64,000 bases of DNA from Rhodobacterales bacterium HKCCE4037 (GCA_015689645.1 WVSM01000006.1:62001-126000); one strand, 5' to 3'; numbered from the stretch's first letter, positions 35,284 through 45,652 are shown. Notes: generated by a model from the sequence alone, not told the origin. Translations and numbers: made by a program.

Positions 35284-36234
35284 ATGTGCCGTGTCCTTGC
35301 CTATGTCGGGCCTGAAATTCCGCTCGACGCGCTGCTGCTCGAGCCTGAGAACAGCCTGATCAACCAGAGCCTCGACCCGGAGCTTCACCCCAACCTGCAA
35401 TTGGCGGGCTGGGGGTTCGGCATCTGGAGCGAGACCCTGCTGAAGCCGGAAGACCCGCTGCTCTACCACCGCCCCAAGGCGGCCTTCTACGACGACAATG
35501 CGGAGGGCATCATCCCGAGCCTTTGCGCCAGCACGCTTCTCGCCCATGTCCGGGCCTCGGGCTATGACGCCAGCGTGGTGCAGGCCGATGAGAATTGTCA
35601 CCCGTTTTCCTACGACGGCACGCCCTGGATCATCGCCCACAATGGCGGCTTGCCGAAATGGCGGCATCTGCAGAAGGCGCTGCTGCCCCATTGCAAGGAG
35701 GAATTCCTTGGCCAGATGCGCGGCACGACGGATACGGAATTCCTCTACGTGCTGCTGCTGTCGGTGCTGGAGGGGGATACCGACGACGAGGTTCAGGCGG
35801 GGTTCGAGAAGATGCTTGGCCTGATCTGCGGCGCCATGAAGGACCTCGACCTGCCGGGGCTGACCAAGCTGAAGATCGCGCTGGCCGCGCCGGGGCGGAT
35901 CGTGGGGGCGAATTTCGGCTGCGACCGGGACGGCAACACGCAGGTCGAGGGCGATTGCGAGGCGTTGCGGCCTTCCGATGATCGCGAGGGCGACATGGCG
36001 AAATCCATGCTGCTGGAGCCGATGTACCTGCTGCTTGGCAAGAATTTCGAGGATCACGAGGGCACCTACGACGTGACGCCCTGCCCGGAGGGAGAGGCGA
36101 CCTGCGCCGTCTTCGCCTCGGAACCGCTGACCGACGACGGCGAGGACTGGGACCGGATCGAATTCGGCCAGATCGTCTTCCTGGAGAAGGTGGACGGCCT
36201 CATCCGCAAAGAGGTGCGGACGCTGAACGTGTGA
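35284..36234 (+). CDS. Class II glutamine amidotransferase
   Basis: A 316-residue protein with an N-terminal nucleophile glutaminase domain. Cys2 directly follows the initiator Met (MCRVLAYVG), as required for the catalytic Cys to be exposed. Other family marks are LLAHVRASGYD, ENCHPFSYDGTPWIIAHNGGL and TDTEFLYVLLL. This is the YafJ/EgtC-like group that releases ammonia from glutamine or hydrolyses gamma-glutamyl compounds. The start at 35284 is fixed by the Cys2 position. It is followed 11 bases later by a poly-gamma-glutamate hydrolase-like gene, which suggests gamma-glutamyl metabolism. Confidence 0.88.
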   Translation: MCRVLAYVGPEIPLDALLLEPENSLINQSLDPELHPNLQLAGWGFGIWSETLLKPEDPLLYHRPKAAFYDDNAEGIIPSLCASTLLAHVRASGYDASVVQADENCHPFSYDGTPWIIAHNGGLPKWRHLQKALLPHCKEEFLGQMRGTTDTEFLYVLLLSVLEGDTDDEVQAGFEKMLGLICGAMKDLDLPGLTKLKIALAAPGRIVGANFGCDRDGNTQVEGDCEALRPSDDREGDMAKSMLLEPMYLLLGKNFEDHEGTYDVTPCPEGEATCAVFASEPLTDDGEDWDRIEFGQIVFLEKVDGLIRKEVRTLNV

Positions 36235-36245
36235 GGGGGGTTGAG

Positions 36246-36830
36246 ATGGTCGATCGCTACGGAAGTTTCGCGGAGCTGGCGGCCGAGAACGCGGAAGGGG
36301 AGGCGTTCCGTATCCGGGCCGCGGACCGGGACGCACGGGTCGCGGTGCTGGCGCCCCACGGCGGCACGATCGAGCCGGAGACGGCCGAGATCGCCGAGGC
36401 CATCGCGGGGGACGACCTGTCGTTCTACGCGTTCGAGGCGTTGCAGGAGGGGGCGTTCGGCGATTTCCACATCACTTCGCACAGGTTCGACGAGCCGCGC
36501 GCGCTGGACATCGTGGGCCGCGCCGACTTGGCGGTCGCGATCCACGGACGGCGCGATGACGGGACGAACGTGGTCTGGATGGGCGGACGGGCGGAGGACG
36601 CGAGCGCCCATATCGCCGCCGCCTTGCGGGACGCAGGCTTCGAGACGGAATACAACGAACGGCTGCCGGGCAGGCACGAGACGAACATCTGCAATCGCAC
36701 CGGCACGGGCGCCGGCGTGCAGCTGGAGCTGTCGCGGCAGATGCGGCGGGAGTTGGCGGGGAAGCCGGCGGAATTGGAGCGGTTCGCGCGCGCCGTGCGG
36801 GCGGGGATTTTCGGGGTGGTGCCGGTGTAA
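36246..36830 (+). CDS. Poly-gamma-glutamate hydrolase family protein
   Basis: A 194-residue protein of the family first described in phages (DUF867), with a zinc-peptidase-like fold that degrades poly-gamma-glutamate. The start MVDRYGSFAELAAENAEGEAF and the motif VLAPHGGTIEPET (His and Glu metal ligands) are characteristic, as are DLAVAIHGRRDDG (His) and the C-terminal NICNRTGTGAGVQLELSR (Glu). It lies just after the class II glutamine amidotransferase gene, probably in one transcript. The frame is open five codons further upstream, but the family start fits ATG 36246. No phage genes surround it. Confidence 0.88.
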   Translation: MVDRYGSFAELAAENAEGEAFRIRAADRDARVAVLAPHGGTIEPETAEIAEAIAGDDLSFYAFEALQEGAFGDFHITSHRFDEPRALDIVGRADLAVAIHGRRDDGTNVVWMGGRAEDASAHIAAALRDAGFETEYNERLPGRHETNICNRTGTGAGVQLELSRQMRRELAGKPAELERFARAVRAGIFGVVPV

Positions 36831-36835
36831 CGGGG

Positions 36836-37846
36836 TCAGCCGCCCGTGTGGCTCATATGGCGGGACATCTGGCCGTCCACCGCCTGGCGCGAATAGTCGA
36901 AATCGTGGCCCTTGGGCTTGAGGTTGATCGCGCGGCGGATGGCATCCTCCAGAAGCGCGTCTCCTTCGGAGGCGCGCAGCGGTGCGCGCAGGTCGGCCAT
37001 GTCTTCCTGCCCGAGGCACATGTAGAGCTGGCCGGTGCAGGTCAGGCGGACGCGGTTGCACGACTCGCAGAAATTGTGGCTGAGCGGCGTGATGAAGCCG
37101 ATCTTCTGGCCGGTTTCTTCAAGCTGCACGTAGCGGGCCGGGCCGCCGGTGCGCATGGCAAGATCGGTGAGCGTGAAGCGCACGGCCAGCCGGGCGCGGA
37201 GGTCTTTCAGCGACCAGTACTGATCGAGCCGGTCCTCGTTGCCGAGATCGCCCATCGGCATGACCTCGATGAAGGTCAGGTCCATGTCGCGGGCGGCGCA
37301 CCACTCCTGAAGCGTGAAAAGCTCATCCTCGTTGAAGCCCTTGAGCGCGACGGCGTTGATCTTGACCCGCAGGCCGGCGGCCTGGGCCGCGTCGATGCCG
37401 TTCAGGACCTGTTGCAGGCGGCCCCAGCGGGTGACTTCGGCGAATTTCGCCTCGTCCAGCGTGTCGAGCGAGACGTTGATGCGTTTGACCCCCGCGGCGG
37501 CGAGGGGCTCGGCGAAGCGGGCAAGCTGGCTGCCGTTGGTCGTTAGCGTCAGCTCGTCCAGCGTGCCCGCGTCGAGGTGCAGTTTCATCGCTTGGAAGAA
37601 GGTCATGATATCGCGGCGGACCAGAGGCTCCCCGCCGGTGATGCGCAGTTTGCGGACGCCGAGGCGGATGAAGGTGGAGCACATGCGGTCCAGTTCTTCC
37701 AGCGTCAGAAGCTCCTTCTTCGGGAGGAACTGCATGTTTTCGGACATGCAATAGACGCAGCGGAAATCGCAGCGGTCGGTGACGCTGACGCGCAGGTAGG
37801 TGATGGCGCGCTGGAAGGGGTCGATGAGCGGTGCGGTCTGGTCCAT
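36836..37846 (-). CDS. moaA: GTP 3',8-cyclase, molybdenum cofactor synthesis
   Basis: A 336-residue radical SAM enzyme that performs the first step of molybdenum cofactor synthesis from GTP. The N-terminal cluster motif is [10 protein letters not shown] and the C-terminal second cluster is in [20 protein letters not shown]. The protein ends in the conserved GlyGly (SHTGG) needed for activity in MoaA. Length is standard. The stop lies five bases from the convergent hydrolase stop. Other moa genes are not in the window. Confidence 0.96.
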   Translation of the reverse strand: MDQTAPLIDPFQRAITYLRVSVTDRCDFRCVYCMSENMQFLPKKELLTLEELDRMCSTFIRLGVRKLRITGGEPLVRRDIMTFFQAMKLHLDAGTLDELTLTTNGSQLARFAEPLAAAGVKRINVSLDTLDEAKFAEVTRWGRLQQVLNGIDAAQAAGLRVKINAVALKGFNEDELFTLQEWCAARDMDLTFIEVMPMGDLGNEDRLDQYWSLKDLRARLAVRFTLTDLAMRTGGPARYVQLEETGQKIGFITPLSHNFCESCNRVRLTCTGQLYMCLGQEDMADLRAPLRASEGDALLEDAIRRAINLKPKGHDFDYSRQAVDGQMSRHMSHTGG

Positions 37847-37947
37847 GGGCGGAACCTATGCATGTGCGGGGGCCGCCGCAAGTCACGGTTGCGAGGGGGG
37901 CAGGCGGGCCTTAGCATCGCGGTCAACAGGCTTTGACGAGGTGCGAG

Positions 37948-38436
37948 ATGAGACGTTTGGCGATGGCTGTCGCGGTATTGGGCTTGGGCGCGTGCTCCGG
38001 CGGCTTGGGCGGCATGTTCGACAATGGCCCGGCCAGTTCGGGACCGTTCGCGCGGGACCGGGGCCCCGAGGCGAGCGGTGAGGTGATCACCGATGCCGTG
38101 GTGGGCGAGGCGGCGGCGGAGGACATCGCGCCGGCCGAAAGCACCGAACGGGCGGCGGCGGTGGCGGCCGGCAACACGGCGGCGGGCGATGCGGTGCGCG
38201 GCTTCACGGTGGCGAGCCTTGGGGATGCGACGCAGCCGGGGCTGTGGATCTCCACCCCGCTCGTCGACCGGGAGCGGCCCGCGACGGTGGTGGCCCCGAA
38301 CGGGACGACCGTGGAAGTGACGGCGCGGCCGTCGGGCGGCGAACGCGGCTCCGGCTCCAGCCTGTCTCTGGCGGCGTTCCAGGCGCTGGGGCTGGACCTG
38401 ACCAGCCTGCCGACGGTGACCGTGATTGCCGAGTGA
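37948..38436 (+). CDS. Predicted lipoprotein, function unknown
   Basis: A 162-residue predicted lipoprotein with signal MRRLAMAVAVLGLGAC and lipobox LGAC (acylated Cys16). The mature part has an Ala/Glu-rich stretch (residues 45-80) and a C-terminal beta-rich part (LWISTPLVDRERPATVVAPN). ATG 37948 is preferred because it places the signal correctly; TTG 37933 is an alternative. The last codons overlap the TTG start of the acyl-CoA synthetase gene. No family recognised. Confidence 0.78.
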   Translation: MRRLAMAVAVLGLGACSGGLGGMFDNGPASSGPFARDRGPEASGEVITDAVVGEAAAEDIAPAESTERAAAVAAGNTAAGDAVRGFTVASLGDATQPGLWISTPLVDRERPATVVAPNGTTVEVTARPSGGERGSGSSLSLAAFQALGLDLTSLPTVTVIAE

Positions 38437-40024
38437 CCGGCTGATCCCGGAGCTGACGAACTGGTCCGCGATGCGGGCCGGGTTCCGCTGGGATATTCCG
38501 CAGGCGCTGAACCTGGCCGAGGTCTGCTGCGAGCGGTGGGCGCGCGCGGACCCCGACCGAGTGGCCGTGCGCCACATCGGCCCGCCGGACGAGGCCTGGA
38601 CCTACGGCGACCTGAGCCGCGCGTCCGACGGGCTGGCCGCGACGCTGGCGGGGCAGGGTGTCGGGCCGGGCGACCGGGTGGCGATCTTCATGGCGCAGAA
38701 CCCGCGCGTGCTGGTGGCGCACCTGGCGGCATGGAAGCTCGGCGCGGTGTCGCTGCCGTTGTTCACGCTTTTCGGGGCCGACGCCCTGCGCTACCGGCTG
38801 GCGGACAGTGGCGCGAAGGCGGTGGTGGCGGACGGGGCCGTGCTGGACCTGCTGATGGGCCTGCGGGCCGATCTTCCGGAGCTGGAGGTGGTGCTGGCGA
38901 CGGGCGAGGCGCCCGCGCCGGTCCTGTCGCTGGAGGAGGCGATGTCGGGCGGCGCCACGTCGATGGCACGCACCTCGGCCGAGGACCCGGCGGTGATGAT
39001 CTACACCTCCGGCACCACCGGCGACCCGAAGGGCGTGCTGCACGCGCACCGGTTCCTCTACGGCCACTTGCCGTGCATGGAGCTGTCGCAGGGCGGCTTT
39101 CCGCGCAAGGGCGATATCGGCTGGACGCCTGCGGACTGGGCGTGGATCGGCGGGTTGATGGACATGGCGGTCCCCTGCCTGTTCTACGGCGTTCCGCTGA
39201 TCTCGCACCGCTTCGCCAAGTTCGAGCCGGAGGCGGCATATGACCTGATGCGGCGCGAGGGGGTCAGCAACGCCTTCATCCCGCCCACCGCGCTGCGGAT
39301 GATGCGGCAGGCGCGCGCGCCGGACGGGCTGCGCCTGCGGGCCATCGGGTCAGGCGGGGAGGCGCTTGGCGCGGACCTGCTCGATTGGGCGCGCGAGACG
39401 CTGCACTGCCCGATCAACGAATTCTACGGCCAGACCGAAGCCAACCTCGTGGTGGCCGCCTGCGACGGCGTGATGGAGCGTGTGCCGGGCGCGATGGGGC
39501 TGGCCGTTCCGGGCCATGAGGTCGCCGTGCTTGGGCCGGGGGACAAGCCGGTCGGCGCGGGCGACGTGGGCGAGGTCTGCGTCGCCGCGCCTGACCCGGT
39601 GATGATGCTGCGCTACTGGAACAAGCCCGAAGCGACGGCGAAGAAGGTGGTGAACGGGTGGCTCAGGACCGGGGACCTCGCGACGCTGACCGACAGCGGC
39701 CAATTGGTGTTTCATGCCCGCGACGACGATGTGATTACCTCGGCGGGCTACCGGATCGGGCCGGTGGAAATCGAGCAGGCGCTGTGTTCCCATGCCGATG
39801 TGACAATGGCCGCCGTGGTGGGCGCACCGGATGCGCTCCGCACCGAGATTGTCGTGGCCCACGTGGTCCTGCGCGCGGGGGCGGAGGTGACGGACGATGC
39901 GCTCAAGGCGCTCGTGCGTGAGAAGGTCTCTGCCCATGTCGTGCCGCGCCGGATCGTGCGGGCGGAGAGCCTGCCGATGACGGCGACGGGCAAGATCCTG
40001 CGCCGCGCGCTCCGCCCCGATTGA
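38426..40024 (+). CDS. Acyl-CoA synthetase (AMP-dependent synthetase/ligase)
   Basis: A 532-residue enzyme of the acyl-adenylate superfamily, activating a short- or medium-chain carboxylic acid with ATP and CoA. Motifs: the P-loop-like YTSGTTGDPKGVLHAHRF near residue 195, the ADWAWIGGLMDM segment, NEFYGQTEANLV, and the C-terminal hinge and catalytic Lys in LPMTATGKILRRALRP. The start is TTG at 38426, overlapping the lipoprotein stop; ATG 38471 is an alternative with the family start FRWDIPQALN just downstream. Acid substrate unknown; the FRWDIP start is seen in acetate/propionate-type members (recall). Confidence 0.88.
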   Translation: MPSDRLIPELTNWSAMRAGFRWDIPQALNLAEVCCERWARADPDRVAVRHIGPPDEAWTYGDLSRASDGLAATLAGQGVGPGDRVAIFMAQNPRVLVAHLAAWKLGAVSLPLFTLFGADALRYRLADSGAKAVVADGAVLDLLMGLRADLPELEVVLATGEAPAPVLSLEEAMSGGATSMARTSAEDPAVMIYTSGTTGDPKGVLHAHRFLYGHLPCMELSQGGFPRKGDIGWTPADWAWIGGLMDMAVPCLFYGVPLISHRFAKFEPEAAYDLMRREGVSNAFIPPTALRMMRQARAPDGLRLRAIGSGGEALGADLLDWARETLHCPINEFYGQTEANLVVAACDGVMERVPGAMGLAVPGHEVAVLGPGDKPVGAGDVGEVCVAAPDPVMMLRYWNKPEATAKKVVNGWLRTGDLATLTDSGQLVFHARDDDVITSAGYRIGPVEIEQALCSHADVTMAAVVGAPDALRTEIVVAHVVLRAGAEVTDDALKALVREKVSAHVVPRRIVRAESLPMTATGKILRRALRPD

Positions 40025-40114
40025 CCGGACGTCTCGTCTTCGGCGTCTCGACAATACCTGCGGACGGGTCCCGCAAGAACGAAGGCAGCGCCGCCTTTCG
40101 CGCGCGGCAGAGCC

Positions 40115-41398
40115 CTACTTCTCGATCGCGCGCCGGATCGAGCGAACCACAAGCCAGACGACCAGCACCACGGGCGGCACCGCCAGCGCGGTCAGGGCAC
40201 TTTCGGACCAGCCGAGCGGGCCGGACAAAGGCTTGAGCAGGTAGCTGACAAGGCTGACGGCATAATAGCTGATCGCGACGATGGAGAGGCCTTCGACCGT
40301 CTTTTGCAGGCGCAGTTGCAGGTCCGAGCGGCGGTCCATCGATTCCAGCAATTGCTGGTTCTGGGCGGAGCGGTCCACGTCGACGCGCGTCCGCAGCAGG
40401 TCACCGGCCCGGATCGCGCGGTCGGTCATGGTCAGAAGCCGTGCCTCGGTCGATTTCACCGTGCGCATGGCCGGGTCGAACCGGCGCATCATTAATTCGC
40501 CGAAGGTCTGCCGCCCCTCGAACCGTTCTTCACGCAAGGCCTCGATCCGCTGGTTGACCAGCGCCTCGTAGGCCCCTGTCGCGCCGAAGCGGAACGCGCT
40601 TTCCGATTGCAGCTGCTCCAGTTCGGCGGCGGCCTTCAACAGCTCGCGCAGCGTCTCATCGGGTTTGTGCAGATCGCCGGTCATGTCGCCCACCAGCTTG
40701 GACAGGGCCGGGTCGATCTCGCCCATGCGGCGGGAGATGGCGCGGGCGCGGGGGAAGCCCAACATCGACATGGTCTTGTAGGTCTCGATCTCGCAGATGC
40801 GCTGCACGATGCGCCCGACGCGGCGCGCGCCCGTTTCGGGGCTCGTGAACACCGCAAAGCGCATGTGACCGGCGGAATCGATACGGAAATCGCCCGCGAT
40901 GATCGCCGCGCCGTCAAGCACCTGCGAGGCCGCGAGGCTTTCGGGCGCGAACCAATTGGCCAGCCTTTCGCCTATCTCGGCCTCGTCCTCGGGCGCATCG
41001 ACGTAGCGGATGTGGGCCGACGTGATGCGGTTGCCCGGCGCGTCGTCCAGCCAATCCTCGGGGAAGACATCCCATGCGGAGGGATCGAAGGGCCGGTCCG
41101 CCCCGTTTTCAAGGAACGCCGTGTAGGTCACGAATTCGGTGTGGCTTTCCCATTTCAGGTGAAACCGTCCGAGCTTGCCGAAGAAGTGGGTGGCTTCGGG
41201 GCCGGGGTGCTGCGCCCCGAACCGGTCGAGCAGGGCCAGAAGATGCGCGCGGTCGAGATCGCGATCCCGCTTGGCCGCCTGGTTGGGCTGCTTGATGGCA
41301 AGGTAGACGGCCTGACCGGGACAACTGACCGAGGGGGAGGGGCGGGCGTGCAGCTCGTTGGCGAGCTGGAAGCGCAGCGGGTAATCTTTCAGTGCCAT
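40115..41398 (-). CDS. DUF3422 family membrane protein
   Basis: A 427-residue protein of an alphaproteobacterial family without established function. The N-terminal 330 residues are soluble with ALKDYPLRFQLANELHARPSP as the family start. Two C-terminal membrane helices follow (GLSIVAISYYAVSLVSYLL and LAVPPVVLVVWLVVRSIRR). The arrangement, a large cytoplasmic domain anchored by C-terminal helices, recalls CorA-like or sensor proteins but no motif proves either. It lies downstream of the SDR gene on the same strand across 152 bases. Confidence 0.85.
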   Translation of the reverse strand: MALKDYPLRFQLANELHARPSPSVSCPGQAVYLAIKQPNQAAKRDRDLDRAHLLALLDRFGAQHPGPEATHFFGKLGRFHLKWESHTEFVTYTAFLENGADRPFDPSAWDVFPEDWLDDAPGNRITSAHIRYVDAPEDEAEIGERLANWFAPESLAASQVLDGAAIIAGDFRIDSAGHMRFAVFTSPETGARRVGRIVQRICEIETYKTMSMLGFPRARAISRRMGEIDPALSKLVGDMTGDLHKPDETLRELLKAAAELEQLQSESAFRFGATGAYEALVNQRIEALREERFEGRQTFGELMMRRFDPAMRTVKSTEARLLTMTDRAIRAGDLLRTRVDVDRSAQNQQLLESMDRRSDLQLRLQKTVEGLSIVAISYYAVSLVSYLLKPLSGPLGWSESALTALAVPPVVLVVWLVVRSIRRAIEK

Positions 41399-41550
41399 GG
41401 TGCCGCGCTTTCCTGCGTTCTGTGTCTGAGGCCACGTTTAGCGGTTTGAGATAGGGTGTAAACCATAAAATCAAGTGATTTTAATGGGTTAGCGGGATGC
41501 AATTGTATACCGAGTCCTCCAAGCCCCGGAAAACCATCGAAAATGCCAGT

Positions 41551-42312
41551 TCATGTCACATGACCACCGGCGATCTGGATGGCCTGTCCGTTCACCGACC
41601 GCGCGGCGTCCGAGCAGAGCCAGAGCGCGGTTGCCGTGACTTCCTCGGTCTCCAGAAGCGTCTTGTGGCGGTTGCCGCGGGCGAGGTAGCCGCGGGCCTC
41701 CTCCTCGGTGATCCCTTGATGGGCGGCGATCTCGGCGGCGTTGCGGGTGACGATGTCGGTGTCGACGTAGCCGGGGCAGATCGCGTTGAAGGTCATGTTG
41801 GAGCGCAGGTATTCCTCGCTCAGGCCACGGATCAGGCCGATCACGCCGTGCTTGGAGGCGGTGTAGGCGATGGCGCCTTTCAGGCCGCGCAGACCGGCGA
41901 TGGAGGAGATCGCGATCATCCGGCCCCAGTCCTCGCGCCCGAGGGTCGCCATGGCCGCCTGGAAGGTCAGGAACACGCCGTCGAGATTGGTGGCCATGAT
42001 CGCGCGCCAGTGTTCGGGCGTTTCCTTGGAAAAGCGGGCCGGCTCGGCGATGCCCGCGTTGGCGACGCAGATCGAGATCGGGCCGCGTGCCTCGGCGGCG
42101 GACGCGATGCCGGAGCGGACGCTTTCGACCTCGTCGACGTTCATCTGCAGCGCGTGCAGGCGGGGATGGTCGGCGGCGACCTTCTCCAGCCGGTCGAGGT
42201 TGCGCCCGGTGATCGTCACCTCTGCCCCGGCCTCCGCTAGGCCGAGCGCGATGCCAAGCCCGATCCCCGTGCCGCCGCCCGTGACGAGGGCGTGACGTCC
42301 TGCATGTTCCAT
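41551..42312 (-). CDS. Short-chain dehydrogenase/reductase
   Basis: A 253-residue NAD(P)-dependent oxidoreductase of the classical SDR family. The cofactor motif is TGGGTGIGLGIA, the NNAG equivalent is VANAG, and the catalytic triad is Ser (ISSIAGL), Tyr and Lys (YTASK). The end WLCSDAARSVNGQAIQIAGG fits 3-hydroxybutyrate or 3-oxoacyl-ACP reductase-like members. GGGAGGATCACG precedes ATG 42312. Divergent from pntA. Substrate unknown. Confidence 0.9.
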   Translation of the reverse strand: MEHAGRHALVTGGGTGIGLGIALGLAEAGAEVTITGRNLDRLEKVAADHPRLHALQMNVDEVESVRSGIASAAEARGPISICVANAGIAEPARFSKETPEHWRAIMATNLDGVFLTFQAAMATLGREDWGRMIAISSIAGLRGLKGAIAYTASKHGVIGLIRGLSEEYLRSNMTFNAICPGYVDTDIVTRNAAEIAAHQGITEEEARGYLARGNRHKTLLETEEVTATALWLCSDAARSVNGQAIQIAGGHVT

Positions 42313-42492
42313 CGTGATCCTCCCGTTTCGGGCAGACTAGCCGCCTGATTGTTAGCGGCAACAGCGAAACGAATGGAAACGGTATACAGCCGCACACGCA
42401 ACATCTGTGCGCATATGACCGTTGTGGACACCCCTCGCGCTTGCTAATTGGCTTCGATACAGTGGGGAACGAAAACCACCTAGACGGGGGAA

Positions 42493-44076
42493 ATGCCAGT
42501 GAAAATAGGGGCTCCGAAGGAAGTCGAAGCCGGTGAAGCGCGGGTGGCGATGACGCCGGACAGCGCTTTGCAGCTTCAGAAGCTCGGGTATGACTGCGTG
42601 ATCGAGACCGGCGCGGGCGAAAAGGCCGGGTTCTCGGACGCGGCTTACAAGGAGGCGGGCGTCGAGATCGCGAAGACCGCCGCAGCCCTTTGGAAGGCCG
42701 CCGATATCGTCGCCAAGGTGCGCCCGCCGACCGACACGGAGGTCAAGCGCCTGCGTGAGGGGCAGACCCTGATCTCGTTCTTCTACCCCGGTCAGAACGA
42801 GGCGCTGGTGGAGGCCGCCAAGGCCAAGGGCGCGAACGTCATCGCCATGGACATGGTGCCGCGCATCTCCCGCGCGCAGAAGATGGACGCGCTGTCGTCG
42901 ATGGCCAATATCGCGGGCTACCGCGCAGTGATCGAGGCGGGCAACAACTTCGGCCGCTTCTTCACCGGCCAGGTGACGGCGGCGGGCAAGGTGCCGCCTG
43001 CGAAGGTTCTGGTGGTGGGCGCGGGTGTCGCGGGTCTGGCCGCAATCGGCACCTCCACCTCGCTTGGTGCGATCACCTACGCGTTCGACGTGCGCCCGGA
43101 AGTGGCCGAACAGATCGAGTCGATGGGGGCGGAGTTCGTCTTCCTCGAATTCTCCGACGACGAATTGCCCGATGGTGCTGCGACCGGCGGTTACGCCCCG
43201 CCGCAGAGCCCGGAATTCCAGGCGAAGCAGCTTGAGAAGTTCCGCGAGATCGCGCCGGACATGGATATCGTCATCACCACCGCGCTGATCCCGGGCCGCG
43301 ATGCGCCGGTCTTGTGGACCAAGGACATGGTCGAGAGCATGAAGCCCGGCTCGGTCGTGGTGGACCTTGCCGCCGAGCGGGGCGGCAACTGCGAACTGAC
43401 CGTGAAGGACGAGAAGATCGTTACCGACAACGGCGTCACGATCATCGGCTACACCGACTTCCCCAGCCGGATGGCCGCGCAATCCTCGACGCTTTACGCC
43501 ACCAACATCCGTCACATGATGACAGACCTGACGCCCGAAAAGGACGGCGTCCTCGATCATGACATGGAAGACGACGTGATCCGGGGCGCGACGGCGGTGT
43601 TCGAGAACGAGATCACCTTCCCGCCACCGCCGCCCAAGGTCGCGGCCATCGCGGCCAAGCCGAAGGCGCCGGCGCCCAAGGAGCTGACGCCCGAGGAAAA
43701 GCGGGCCAACGAAGTCGCGGCCTTCAAGGCGCAGACCAAGAACCAGGTCACGCTGATCGCCGTTGGCGCGGCGCTGCTTCTGGCCGTCGGCCTGATCGCG
43801 CCCGCCAGCTTCATGCAGCATTTCATCGTGTTCATCCTGTCGGTCTTCATCGGCTTCCAGGTGATCTGGAACGTGGCGCACTCGCTGCACACGCCGCTGA
43901 TGGCGGTCACCAACGCGATTTCGTCGATCATCATCCTGGGCGCGCTGATGCAGATCGGCTCGTCCTCGTGGCTGATCACGATCCTTGCGGGTCTTGGTAT
44001 TCTCATGGCCGCCGTGAACATCTTCGGCGGCTTCCTCGTGACACGGCGCATGCTCGCCATGTTCCAGAAATCGTAA
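42493..44076 (+). CDS. pntA: Proton-translocating NAD(P) transhydrogenase, alpha subunit
   Basis: A 527-residue subunit containing the NAD-binding domain I (residues 1-370, start KIGAPKEVEAGEARVAMTPD, with DMVPRISRAQKMDALSSMAN) and four C-terminal membrane helices. With PntB it couples hydride transfer from NADH to NADP+ to proton influx. The E. coli-type fused alpha form is present here, not the split PntAA/PntAB form of Rhodospirillum. A linker rich in Ala, Lys and Pro (AIAAKPKAPAPKELTPEEK) joins the two parts. pntB follows after 15 bases. GGGGGAA is the ribosome site. Confidence 0.97.
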   Translation: MPVKIGAPKEVEAGEARVAMTPDSALQLQKLGYDCVIETGAGEKAGFSDAAYKEAGVEIAKTAAALWKAADIVAKVRPPTDTEVKRLREGQTLISFFYPGQNEALVEAAKAKGANVIAMDMVPRISRAQKMDALSSMANIAGYRAVIEAGNNFGRFFTGQVTAAGKVPPAKVLVVGAGVAGLAAIGTSTSLGAITYAFDVRPEVAEQIESMGAEFVFLEFSDDELPDGAATGGYAPPQSPEFQAKQLEKFREIAPDMDIVITTALIPGRDAPVLWTKDMVESMKPGSVVVDLAAERGGNCELTVKDEKIVTDNGVTIIGYTDFPSRMAAQSSTLYATNIRHMMTDLTPEKDGVLDHDMEDDVIRGATAVFENEITFPPPPPKVAAIAAKPKAPAPKELTPEEKRANEVAAFKAQTKNQVTLIAVGAALLLAVGLIAPASFMQHFIVFILSVFIGFQVIWNVAHSLHTPLMAVTNAISSIIILGALMQIGSSSWLITILAGLGILMAAVNIFGGFLVTRRMLAMFQKS

Positions 44077-44091
44077 GCGAGGGAGAGTAAC

Positions 44092-45600
44092 ATGGACTTC
44101 GGATTTACCATTGCCGCCTACGCCGTTGCGGCGGTTCTATTCATCCTCTCGCTCGGCGGCCTTTCGGGGCAGGAAAGCGCGAAACGGGCCGTCTGGTACG
44201 GCATCGTGGGCATGGCCATCGCGGTTCTGGCCACGCTGATCGGGCCGGGTTCCGGCATGTGGCTGCTGTCGATCATCCTGATCGCGGGTGGTGCGGCCGT
44301 GGGCTACCAGCTCGCCACCAAGGTGCAGATGACCCAGATGCCAGAGCTTGTGGCGATCATGCACTCGCTCGTCGGTCTGGCGGCCGTGTTCGTGGGCTTC
44401 AATGCCCATATCGAACTGGGCCGCGTGGCGGAAATCTTCGCCGCGAACTCCTTGCCCTATCCGCAGCCCGAGGGCGCGCTGAGCGCCGAGGCCTACCAGC
44501 TGGTCAACGCCATGTCGGGCTTCGCCTCGCTTCTCGCGAAGAAGACGGCGGTCGAGGTCGGCATCCTGCGGGTCGAGCTGGTGCTCGGCATCTGGATCGG
44601 TGCCGTGACCTTCACCGGCTCGGTCGTGGCCTATGGCAAGCTGTCGGGCAATTCGAGCCTGCTGCCGTTCAAGATCGACACCTCGGCCAAGCAGCTTCCC
44701 GGCGGTCATATGCTGAACGCGGCGGCGGCGGCGCTGTCGGCGATCCTGCTGATCATGTATCTCAGCGGGTCGGGCGGCTGGACGCTGGTCCTGCTGGCGC
44801 TGCTGGCGTTCTTCATCGGCTATCACCTGATCATGGGGATCGGCGGCGCGGACATGCCGGTGGTCGTGTCGATGCTCAACTCCTATTCGGGTTGGGCCGC
44901 AGCGGCGATCGGCTTCTCGCTCGGCAATGACCTGCTGATCGTGGTAGGCGCGCTCGTGGGGTCCTCCGGTGCGATCCTCAGCTACATCATGTGCAAGGCG
45001 ATGAACCGGTCCTTCGTGAGCGTGATCCTCGGCGGCTTCGGCGGTGCCAAGGGCGAACAGATGGCGGTGGAGGGCGAACAGGTCGCCATCGACGCGGACG
45101 GTGTGGCAAACGCGCTGAACGAGGCGGACAGCATCATCATCATCCCCGGCTACGGCATGGCCGTGGCGCAGGCGCAGCAGGGCGTGGCCGAACTGACGCG
45201 CAAGCTGCGCGCGGCGGGCAAGGAAGTGCGGTTCGCCATTCACCCCGTCGCCGGGCGTCTGCCGGGCCACATGAACGTGCTGCTGGCCGAGGCCAAGGTG
45301 CCCTACGACATCGTGCTGGAGATGGACGAGATCAACGAGGATTTCCCCGATACGGACGTCGCCATCGTGATCGGGTCGAACGACATCGTGAACCCCGCTG
45401 CACAGGACGATCCGAACAGCCCCATCGCCGGCATGCCGGTGCTGGAATGCTGGAAGGCCAAGCAGGTCTTCGTGTCCAAGCGCGGGCAAGGGACCGGCTA
45501 TTCCGGCATCGAGAACCCGCTGTTCTACAAGGAGAACACGCGGATGTTCTACGGCGATGCGAAGGCCTCGATCGAGACGCTGCTGCCGAAGATCAACTGA
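44092..45600 (+). CDS. pntB: Proton-translocating NAD(P) transhydrogenase, beta subunit
   Basis: The 502-residue beta subunit with nine predicted membrane helices in the N-terminal two thirds and the NADP-binding domain III at the C terminus. Landmarks are [21 protein letters not shown] for the NADP fold, and [23 protein letters not shown] and [22 protein letters not shown], all highly conserved. It forms the tetramer with PntA in the inner membrane. A strong terminator lies 20 bases past the stop. Confidence 0.97.
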   Translation: MDFGFTIAAYAVAAVLFILSLGGLSGQESAKRAVWYGIVGMAIAVLATLIGPGSGMWLLSIILIAGGAAVGYQLATKVQMTQMPELVAIMHSLVGLAAVFVGFNAHIELGRVAEIFAANSLPYPQPEGALSAEAYQLVNAMSGFASLLAKKTAVEVGILRVELVLGIWIGAVTFTGSVVAYGKLSGNSSLLPFKIDTSAKQLPGGHMLNAAAAALSAILLIMYLSGSGGWTLVLLALLAFFIGYHLIMGIGGADMPVVVSMLNSYSGWAAAAIGFSLGNDLLIVVGALVGSSGAILSYIMCKAMNRSFVSVILGGFGGAKGEQMAVEGEQVAIDADGVANALNEADSIIIIPGYGMAVAQAQQGVAELTRKLRAAGKEVRFAIHPVAGRLPGHMNVLLAEAKVPYDIVLEMDEINEDFPDTDVAIVIGSNDIVNPAAQDDPNSPIAGMPVLECWKAKQVFVSKRGQGTGYSGIENPLFYKENTRMFYGDAKASIETLLPKIN

Positions 45601-45620
45601 GGTCTGCGACACGTAAAGCG

Positions 45621-45652
45621 AAAGCCCCGCCGGATCCGGCGGGGCTTTTTTT
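45621..45652. terminator. Bidirectional intrinsic terminator after pntB
   Basis: A perfect palindrome, AAAGCCCCGCCGGA mirrored to TCCGGCGGGGCTTT (45621-45648), with a T run to 45652 on the plus strand and A residues on the other side. It serves pntAB and the convergent stress protein gene. Confidence 0.95.

Noticed and set aside
36246-36830. Prophage marker (phage-type DUF867 gene)
   Set aside because: No other phage gene, integrase or att site is nearby; the family is also common outside phages and here pairs with a glutamine amidotransferase.
44137-45612. Long open frame antisense to pntB (491 codons)
   Set aside because: Complement of a strongly conserved gene in high-GC DNA; the translation is rich in His, Arg, Asp and Gln with no domain.
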